From assembly GCA_030159075.1 (NCBI GenBank), contig BROG01000637.1, positions 368,846 through 432,845 of the forward strand: a DNA stretch of 64,000 bases, given 5' to 3'. The position numbers and the translations under genes are program-made. Below are positions 53,579-64,000 of the stretch, in pieces. Under the pieces are notes generated by a model. It saw nothing but the letters and a program-made list of their open reading frames with translations. It did not search any database and was not told where the DNA came from. This DNA is from Atrina japonica. Lineage: Eukaryota; Mollusca; Bivalvia; Pterioida; Pinnidae. Position 1 is the first letter of the stretch; each line of letters starts with the position of its first letter.

Positions 53579-53650
<72 letters not shown>
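53579..53650. repeat. (CA)n(TA)n microsatellite
   Basis: A CA run passes directly into a TA run. Confidence 0.97.
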
Positions 53651-53654
<4 letters not shown>

Positions 53655-56244
53655 ACATACCTGTGTCAAGTTTAACTTGACATGACCTACTTAAATAATA
53701 CTTGGCTTTCTAGTGTGCGGTGTTTAAGAGTAACTATTTGATTCTGTAAGGTGTGCAACATTAACTAGTGATAACAACAATTCATTCTTTACCATATTGC
53801 TTAGACTACTTGTTTTATTGGTCCAAAACTTCTGTATTATTTAATAACAACAACAACAATAACAACAAATACAAAAACAACAACAACTATAGCATCAACA
53901 TAAGTACGACATTGACGCATAAAACGGTAGAAAGGGATTGCATAATCATAATACATGTATATGATTTTAATGATATATTAACTATCTATAAATTGAATAT
54001 TAAAAGTAGTCATGAGTTTTTGAGACGAGAGATACCTTTGATCTTACAATTTCAATTTAATAGCCTCTTTAGTATACCCGCCTATTTACCCTGTACTACC
54101 TTTCCTAAATCAATGACCCATAGAACCAACTTTGTACTAAATCTAAGCTTCCCAGTGAATCAGACGCAGACAACAGACGTGTGACATTTGATCTGCAGCG
54201 GGTTTAAACTAACTATACTTCTCTCAAAAAAATTAGAAGGGACGATGTAATTATGTGTTTAACTTTAATGAATTTAACTCTGAAATGAGTATGAATGTAG
54301 AAAGTTAATATCAAGAGCTGGTTTATAGTGTATTATTCTGACAGGAAAAACATTTTAAACCAATACATTGAACAGAAATTAAAGTTAAGTCCGGTAACAT
54401 TGTGCGGCCGGTAACTTTGCACACTCTCAACATTAACAAATTATGTTATTTTTAGTTGAATGTCCGATAATAGAAATTTTTAGTATTAACACGATTTAGC
54501 CCAGTAAATGAGGTAAATCAACAGAGTTTATATGAAATAGGTGCAACACGGGCAATGTGTGTTTATTAACAAATATCGTCTGATTTTCGACGTCATAAGC
54601 TTAATTTCGCCGACCCACTTCTGGTAGACAAACTCACCCGGAAGTAATATAACTTAACCCATCCCTCATCAAACATGAATAGTAAGCGTAAAAGATCCAA
54701 TTGATTGTGATTAACCAACAAAATTCCATCTATGTAAGAAATATAAATCGAGAACAAACAAACAAATAAAATGAAATTATAAAAAAACAAGCCAAAATTC
54801 TTTCGCAGACAAAATTTGCAGCGTGATTGGTGATGTCATCAAGATCACGTGAAAGTTAGGTCGAAAATCAAAATAAAATTTTATTTTCTCCGGTGACGCA
54901 TTCTGATTGATTTCAAGATATTTCCAGAGAATTTCTTCACCTTTTCCTTAGAGTTTTTTTGGTGTTACTTTGATGTGCAATGTTAGGTGACAAAAGAGTA
55001 GGACCATGAAGGGTGAAAAATGACACTGTGTCAGAATCAAACGATGTTACATTTAGAATACAGAGTGCTCAACCACATTTTGAAACTTGATGTCCATTTA
55101 AAAAAAAATCTTTTATACCATGATTTTGTGGCTAAAACATGAAAATTTTACATGGGAATTATTTTTTCTTACATCCTCCTTCCTTCCCTTCAGTCATAAT
55201 TCTCCTCCACTTTATTCTCAACAATATTTATTCAAAATACATCTTACAAATAACATGTACATGCATGTATAGGATACGCATACCATTCTTTTTGTGAAGG
55301 GTGGTTGCAGAAAAGTATATGTAAATAATGGGAAAAAGTAAAAGAGAGAAAGAGAAAGTGAAAAATTAAGCAAGGAGAAGGACATTATTGCAATAGACGA
55401 AAGTTTGCAATCAAGCAACGACGTGGCTTAAAAGCTAGAAGATAATGTAATTATTATCTAAATTGATAAGAAATATGCAGCAATCCCACTTTTTATGAAA
55501 TGTTTCTCCATTATTATTCTGTTTACAACTGAATCTTTGCAGTTTATGTAATCACATATTTTGATTTTTAACACATTAAAATTTTAATTCCGTTTGCTTA
55601 TCTTTGCTTCATAATTATATATTTTAAAAACAATAATGAAATAGTGTTCAAAGCGTCTTGATTCTTAACATATTTACTCAATATTAGTGAATTTTTACTA
55701 AATGTAGTACGTTGATTTTGAGAATTGCTAATTCAGTTTTCTAATAATGAAAGTATGTTTGACACTAAGTTACATTCATAGAATAAGTGCAAAATTGATT
55801 CCCCAGTTTGCGTACAGAAAGAACACAACGGGCTAGTTTTCAATTTCATTACAAAGAAGCTTTTATTTGTACCAATTATTCTATGAACTATTCGGTATTA
55901 CAGCCACTGTAGATATTTATCACTTAATGTTGTAAATACAAGTTTATTGCACCTTGTAAGATTCAGTTCTACTTCCCATTTATGTTTATATTTTGAAAGT
56001 TAATACACACTCGGCTAGAAATGTATCGTAAATTGACTTCGAACCCTTTTTGTCTTTAAGTAGCAGACTCCCAAAAATGTACAATTTAGAATCTTTATAT
56101 CAGGCTTTCCCTGAATCCAGTAGAAAAGAACATTCATACATTTTCAAATGATAATAATGAATAAATAGAAAAGTATACACATCTAGGAAATACTACTTTC
56201 CAAAATTTCCTTTTCCCCATTTTACTACTCGGATTAATAATACA
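53651..56244. other. Intergenic, no gene recognised
   Basis: AT-rich. The ORF at 53768-54184 starts in a stretch of AAC/AAT codons (poly-Asn) and has no recognisable domain. Confidence 0.4.
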
Positions 56245-56517
56245 ATAACAAGAAAGAGATATACACAGGCATGGCAACATTAATTTCCTACATATGTTTT
56301 GACAACTGTTTTGATAAACCAAGCTTTGACACTTTTTCTTAACTCAGCCTTACTATTTATATATACATGTATAAATACCAAACTGGACCTGACCTTATTT
56401 TCAGACTTTTGCTTGTGTATAGCTCTTATTTGTTATTGCACGTCACGTGCATGTAGTAAAAGTACTAAATTAGAAATAATTGTTTTTGATAAACAAAGCT
56501 AATGCCCCTTTAACTGT
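56245..56517 (+). repeat. Dispersed ~300 bp repeat family, copy 4
   Basis: It contains 'GAGATATACACAGGCATGGC', 'ATAAATACCAAACTGGACCT', 'TTTGTTATTGCACGTCA' and 'GCTAATGCCCCTTTAACTG'. Confidence 0.68.
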
Positions 56518-56538
56518 CACTTTGTGTCTATGACATTA

Positions 56539-56639
<101 letters not shown>

Positions 56640-56851
56640 ATGATTTGAATGTAAATGTATCTTTCAAATCAACACAGTCATTGGGCATGCCATATTTATG
56701 TAATGCGTGCATTTTTTCAGACCTAACTATACAATTGATAATTAATACATGAGAAAGACATGAATTATTCAAAAGTACTGAAAATTGATTATCAGGATTT
56801 GAAAATAATCAATGTGCTTTTCATGGTGGATTACAAGATGTTATACATAAG

Positions 56852-56969
<118 letters not shown>

Positions 56970-57001
56970 TCTACTGACTGACTTACCTACCATCCCGCCT
57001 A

Positions 57002-57020
57002 TCTCTCTCTTTATCTCCCT

Positions 57021-57090
<70 letters not shown>
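57002..57090. repeat. (CT)n microsatellite
   Basis: A CT run with CCCT interruptions at its left end. Confidence 0.97.
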
Positions 57091-57091
<1 letters not shown>

Positions 57092-58244
57092 CATATATAC
57101 CTGTCTATCTATATAACCTACCAGATATATGCTATTATTATACAAATTCAAGAGCTATAAGTGTTACAATACAATAAAGTCAATCAGTAAAATAAAACCA
57201 TCCACCCATCACGTAATTCTTTATAAATGTCCTATAAATAACTTCCCTACTCATTCCAAAGTTTAAATATTGCAGCACACATTTCTATATATGATACATG
57301 GGATTGCTTGCCATGTAGATGAACCGTTTTTGAATTTGTTATGGAATTTGTCTATTTGTTTCTGACTTCCTTGCCTGTATGTTGCTCATTAAGATATTAT
57401 AGTTTATCCGCCGTGAATAATCAAGGTAAGTGGAAATATATAAGGTATTTGTTTTTATTAGGGATTCCTTAGAATGAAATGTAATATAGTACCTTGTTAC
57501 GCCCTTTTATGTAGTCTTGTGGTGATTGTAAATATATACCATCTGTTTTTTCCTGGTAAATGAAGTAAATACTGATCATGTGTGCAGCAGTTAGGTAGAA
57601 TCTAGTTACGGATGTTTCACATTGACTGGTAAAATATAGATAGAATGGTACCCGTTTGATACTCTGGTCTACAGGTAAACGGCACAGCAGGTAAATAAAC
57701 ATACAAACATAATATATTACATGTGATAGCGAAACAACATTAGCCAAGTAAATTGAAAATGATCATTTTGTGGTTTTATACCCAGGGTTTTCTTCATAAT
57801 GTAAAGTGAATAAAATTGATAGAGGCAGTTTCTCATACCGACTTAAATTTACATAAACATGTTAACATTTATTGAATAAAACCTGAATGACTTGAGTAAT
57901 ATGACATTTGATCAACGCGTCAATGATTCTTTTCAATTGCGTTGTGTTTAACTTTTCACTGGGTATCACGAATCTATCATACGCAACAAAGTATAAAAAC
58001 ATTGTGCATGGATTTCATAATTGTGACGTCATTAGACGTCGTATTTGTATTGATGTGAAAGAGTAAAAAGTAATATTTGTACTTCGTGGAAATTTGACAG
58101 TCATTCCGATACTATTTCAACTGAGAGAACCAGATCAAAATACACATTTACATAAGTATTTTGAAATTAATTGTGTTGTACTAGAATGATTACAAGGAGT
58201 TATATGAGTTATTTCTATTTGTAAAGGAAATTGATTCTATCAAC
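57091..58244. other. Intergenic, no gene recognised
   Basis: AT-rich. The ORF at 57469-57747 (minus) shows no domain. Confidence 0.4.
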
Positions 58245-58248
58245 CGGA

Positions 58249-58312
58249 CGTCCGGTTATCGCAGTGGTTAGCGCATTGGCTTCTCACGAATGCCACCCGG
58301 GTTCGACCCAAG
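58249..58312 (+). repeat. tRNA-like SINE head or tRNA pseudogene
   Basis: Box A-like TGGTTAGCGCATTGG and a consensus box B GGGTTCGACCC lie about 28 bases apart. The acceptor arms do not pair and the molecule is too short, so this is not a functional tRNA gene. Confidence 0.62.
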
Positions 58313-58559
58313 GATTTGACAGATGAGTATGTGAGATGGTATGGCGGTCGCCATTCATTGGCAGAATTCAATGTATTAAAAAAGAAAAACATTGGTTCTT
58401 GGAATAAAATTTTGACTGAGAGATGCCTCACATTATTGAAAATTATCGTGTGCGTGTTATTGGGATGCTGTAAGCTGGTATATTTCAAAGCAATGTGGAA
58501 AGGCAGTTTGGAGTTCATATTAACACTGTAAATGTTTTATGGAGCTGATATCAGCAAAC

Positions 58560-59200
58560 TGGCACCGTTCGGGATCGCCCATGAACAGGAAGCCCGTATA
58601 AGACGTTCCAATCGGCTTCTTTGACCGCTGGATGCATTCCTGGTCATCGACGGATAAGTCCTCGTACCGTAAGGAATAGATTTCGATAGGCCAACATCTG
58701 TCCTCGACGTCCTACTTTCCGTCCTGTTCTGCTATGGCGTCACCGTGTTGCGAGGTTAGCGTGCTGTAGGAGGCATAGTCGGTTCAATAACAGAGATTGG
58801 GTGGAAGTTCTATTTATTGACGAGTCGAGATTTCATCTACAGCAGTGACGGTCATGTTCTAGTTTACCGTCGTGCTGGATAACGTTGCATCAACGCCTGT
58901 GTTATTTAGCGCCGCCAATTCGACAAGGGAGTCTTATAGTCTGGGGTGAAATTATAACACACGGATGGATCCTTTTGGTGATAGTGGAGGGCAATTTAAC
59001 TGGCGTACGCTACCATGAAAAGATTGTAAGTCAGCACGTCATTCCATTCATTCACAACATTCAGCGTAACGTCATTCTGTAGCAGGACAACGCACGACCG
59101 CGCACCGCACATGATGTTAGTGACTGTCTACAGCAGCAAACAGAAAACCAAAGGAATGGAATCGAATATCTCGCCTTATACGTGATCAGTCTCATAATGA
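58560..59200 (+). pseudogene. Tc1-like transposase relic
   Basis: Fragments in changing frames resemble Tc1 transposase. An IDEFESRF-like catalytic region is read from TTATTGACGAGTCGAGATTT at about 58815. The ORF at 58885-59082 carries RQGSLIVWGEIITHG and NLTGVRYHEKI...HVIPFI, typical of the Tc1 DDE core. A TAG stop at about 59080 is followed in frame by QDNARP, which holds the second catalytic Asp. The third acidic segment is not recognisable. Helix-turn-helix remnants may start near 58600. The copy is dead; TIRs were not found. Confidence 0.78.
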
Positions 59201-59329
59201 TGTAACAGCGAATTTCAAAGTATAATAGTAAAGAGTTTTTTTATGAATGAAACAGTTTGGTATGACGTCATGTCATGTATGAAGCTACATCATATGAAGA
59301 ACTTCATTTATAGCTGAAATGAACGGGGA

Positions 59330-59508
<179 letters not shown>

Positions 59509-59869
59509 GCACACAAAATCCACTAAGTTAAGCAATATTTCAAATATTTTATTTCGAATTTTAATCTTTTTGAAACTTAGATATACTTATTTTGAGAAAA
59601 TAATTATTATGTGGAGGATAAAACTATTTTAGGTGAATTTTGACATATTTCATTAGACTGAAAAATTAATTACAAATTTACTCCGTGAGAAAAATACTGT
59701 CATTTCATTAAAAGAAGATAGTAATTTAAAAATGCATATATTTTAGAAATATGAAACTATCCTACAATAAATTTGTACAAATTTGTCAAATTCTGGTATT
59801 ATTTGTGGATTTTGTCAGCATTTAAGAATTGTTGCTTTTTATAAAACAAATTCGAATCAAATAGATTGA

Positions 59870-59900
<31 letters not shown>

Positions 59901-59901
59901 A
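59870..59901. repeat. (AAAT)n microsatellite
   Basis: About 8 units. Confidence 0.93.
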
Positions 59902-59918
59902 CATAAACAATGGGAAAA

Positions 59919-59921
<3 letters not shown>

Positions 59922-59985
<64 letters not shown>
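59922..59985. repeat. (AAT)n microsatellite
   Basis: About 21 uninterrupted units. Confidence 0.97.
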
Positions 59986-59987
<2 letters not shown>

Positions 59988-60546
59988 ACTTGAAAAAATA
60001 TATAAATAAAAATTAATAGATAGAAAAATGGACAAAAATAGATAGAGTATCATAAATAGATAGATGATAAAAATACGACACCTAATAATGAATGATGCAA
60101 ATAACCTGAACTGATATCGTGAACTCCATTCAAGGACAAAATAACGTATACTTGTTTTCTGTCATCTAAGATGAATTATTACATTAAAGATGTCTTTTGA
60201 ATATGTGTAAATGTATAGTATACACTTCACCAATGTAACCATACCAACACGCAATAATAGACCTACTCGACGCTTGAATAAATCTTGAAGCTGGAACCGG
60301 AAAAAAAAAATAATTGACCTGTAATCAAACGGTAGAAGTGGAATCAATACACACCATATAACTGTTTTTTTTTGTGGTAATTATGCGAGTCAATAGATAA
60401 AACGGTATAGATTGTTAGCATTTTATATTTTATGAAAAACAAACAATGATGATAATATATTGATGATAGAAACAGTATAAATATTATATTTTCATTGTTA
60501 TGGCTGAACAATTATAGAAGTCGATTTTAGTAGCTGTTATATACGA

Positions 60547-60621
<75 letters not shown>
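60547..60621. repeat. (AGT)n microsatellite
   Basis: About 25 uninterrupted units. Confidence 0.98.
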
Positions 60622-60639
60622 ATTAATTCAACCTTACTT

Positions 60640-60815
60640 TTTGTGTATTTCCATAGCACACTGCGCCTGACCTTATATTCACAAAATATATAGGAAAATA
60701 AAATGTTTATGCATGTGTATAGCTATTATTTGTTATTGTACATCAAGTACAAGTAGTAAAAGTAGACAACAATGAAATGGTTGTTTTTTAGACACATATT
60801 AATGCACCTTTAAGT
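60640..60815 (+). repeat. Dispersed ~300 bp repeat family, copy 5
   Basis: It contains 'CTGACCTTATATTCACAAAATA', less its last two bases in some copies, then 'TATTTGTTATTGTACATCAA' and 'AATGCACCTTTAA'. It starts just after the (AGT)n array. Confidence 0.65.
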
Positions 60816-62389
<1,574 letters not shown>

Positions 62390-62914
62390 TAACCCACTAT
62401 CTGTGAAAATAGGATGAATATATCGTCTATCAAACAAACTGTACTTGTTGCTTCAACATCAAGCCCAATAAATTCTTAGGAACTTTAAAAGTTCTACAAT
62501 AGGGTTTTCGATACATGCTGAATATGATATATCATTTCAATGTTCCATAAAACTTGTTTAAAAGTTCAATAGATCTGGTCGATTACAACATACCTTTTTT
62601 TCCGGGACCGTGTTAAGATTAAAATGTGCTGAAAGATGTTGCATATTGATCTTAGTGCACACTTGATTGTTGGATGCATATTTATTTTATTTAATAGCAT
62701 ATCGAAAGAAGTATCAATCTCGCCGTCACTGAATGTTAACAATGAGACAAACTAGTTACTGGTAAGTTGTTGTCTCAAGGATAAAGAAAACGAGTTTCGC
62801 ACATTATACGAGAGTTATAATGACCTTGTTTGCTAAATAAAATGTTGCTTCATGTATATCTATAGTTATTGAATCATCTATTGTATTAGAATAATCCATT
62901 ACTTGACTTTATTT

Positions 62915-63075
62915 GAATTTGACTTTGGGATCGCAACGGGTGTGACCAGTGCTTACTCCTCCTTGACACCTGATCTCAGATCTGGAAAGATGTTTGTGTT
63001 AGTTAATTGTTTATCAAATATGTAATCTGTCTCTTGAACCTTATGATGGTTAATACTTTGGTACCTGTCATATTT
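62915..63075 (+). repeat. 3' tail of the RT element, copy 3
   Basis: 'TTTGACTTTGGGATCGCAAC', 'GGGTGTGACCAGTGCTTACT', 'CCTTGACACCTGAT' and 'GGTACCTGT' match the tail that follows the RT relic at 50765. Confidence 0.6.
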
Positions 63076-63124
63076 ATTTTCCAATGCATTAAATTTAATT
63101 TAGTTACAACATAAGATCGATGTA

Positions 63125-63403
<279 letters not shown>

Positions 63404-63481
63404 CGCAATGGCGCCACCAGTAATGGTTTCGTATGTTATGAGATATAGTTATCAAATAATGCACGTAGATTTATTTTGTAG

Positions 63482-63702
63482 ATCATGCGACATTGCATTT
63501 TTCAAATATTCAACATGGGTATGGTGGCAGAATAAACAAGAGGGGCGCTGATCCTCTTCCATCAACATTAAATCTTCACATCGCAACGAATGGAAAATAT
63601 GTTACCCTATCACTACAAAAGACTGGTCTTTTATTATCAGACACAAGAGTTTATCCTCGACACATAATAGATAAAGAAAAATTACAGCGCATAGAAGACA
63701 AG
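63482..63702 (+). CDS. Putative exon of a second gene (ADAM-like metalloprotease propeptide?)
   Basis: A TTATTTTGTAG acceptor at 63481 and a perfect AAG|GTAAGT donor at 63703 bracket 221 bases that stay open in one frame. The protein includes GADPLPSTLNLHIATNGKYV and then SLQKTGLLLSDTRVYP. That pattern (DPLPSTL, hydrophobic alternation, NGK.VTL.L) resembles propeptide segments of mollusc ADAM/disintegrin-like metalloproteases as I remember them. Upstream and downstream exons would lie mostly outside the window. An alternative acceptor at 63530 would shorten it to 172 bases. The exon call is better supported than the family call. Confidence 0.45.
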
Positions 63703-64000
63703 GTAAGTGATTTTTCAAAGGAAATCACATAATATATATTGTTCTATTCTCTGTTATGTTCTACACATAGCAAAACTAAACTTGCGTCATCACTAAAGTA
63801 TGTGACGTATTGAAAATGACGTTATCGTCTTCAAATGATTTTACTATTGAATGAACTGTATAACGGGTTCCGAATGTTATCCTGCTTGATGACTGCTACA
63901 GATACAGATTAAAGATTGTTAATGATCAAAACTTTCTAATTAATGTGTAATATTATCTTAAAAAAATTAACACGGATTATTTTGCCTTTTTTGCAACGAC
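63703..64000. other. Intron of the putative second gene, or intergenic
   Basis: AT-rich. No further exon seen before the window ends. Confidence 0.35.

Noticed and set aside
58249..58312. Functional tRNA gene
   Set aside because: Although boxes A and B are present, the acceptor stem does not pair and the length is short of a tRNA. It is treated as a SINE head or pseudogene.

Overview
The window is eukaryotic nuclear DNA, AT-rich and gene-poor, from an animal that is most likely a marine mollusc, probably a bivalve. The organism is inferred from four things: the constant recurrence of TACATGTA/ACATGTAC-type words, many small inverted-repeat transposons and tRNA-headed SINE relics, a Penelope-like reverse-transcriptase remnant and a Tc1-like relic, and one long-intron gene encoding a strongly conserved animal protein. 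Nothing bacterial, such as operons or dense coding, is present.

The only gene that can be read end to end is a class III ubiquitin-conjugating enzyme of the UBE2E group on the + strand. Its coding sequence is join(1442..1644, 6617..6667, 24924..25056, 42216..42467), four exons and 212 residues, with phase-consistent GT/AG junctions and catalytic Cys148. The introns are about 5.0, 18.3 and 17.2 kb. A second gene may enter at the right edge, where one good exon candidate lies at 63482-63702, resembling the propeptide region of a mollusc ADAM-like metalloprotease.

Layout: 1-1441 is upstream sequence. 1645-24923 (introns 1 and 2) is packed with inverted-repeat elements: two copies of a 1.2-1.3 kb element, CAGGG-ended MITEs, a 914 bp element, a 69 nt near-perfect hairpin, a 30 bp minisatellite, a 454 bp tandem duplication and SINE heads. 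25057-42215 (intron 3) holds the oddest object, an A/T-only stretch (25458-26115) that switches abruptly into about 11.4 kb of almost pure A+C sequence (26116-37478) and ends in a (TA)n tract. 42468-49600 is probable 3' UTR and downstream DNA with tandem repeats and a long foldback MITE. 49.6-64 kb is intergenic, with long microsatellites and decayed retroelement and DNA-transposon pieces.

The two most noteworthy signals are the 12 kb amino-base (A+C) block, which may well be a long-read assembly artefact and would inflate the intron, and repeated evidence that copies of the same repeat differ by small insertions made of GTAC/CATGTA words. One of these insertions can be polarised as a gain.
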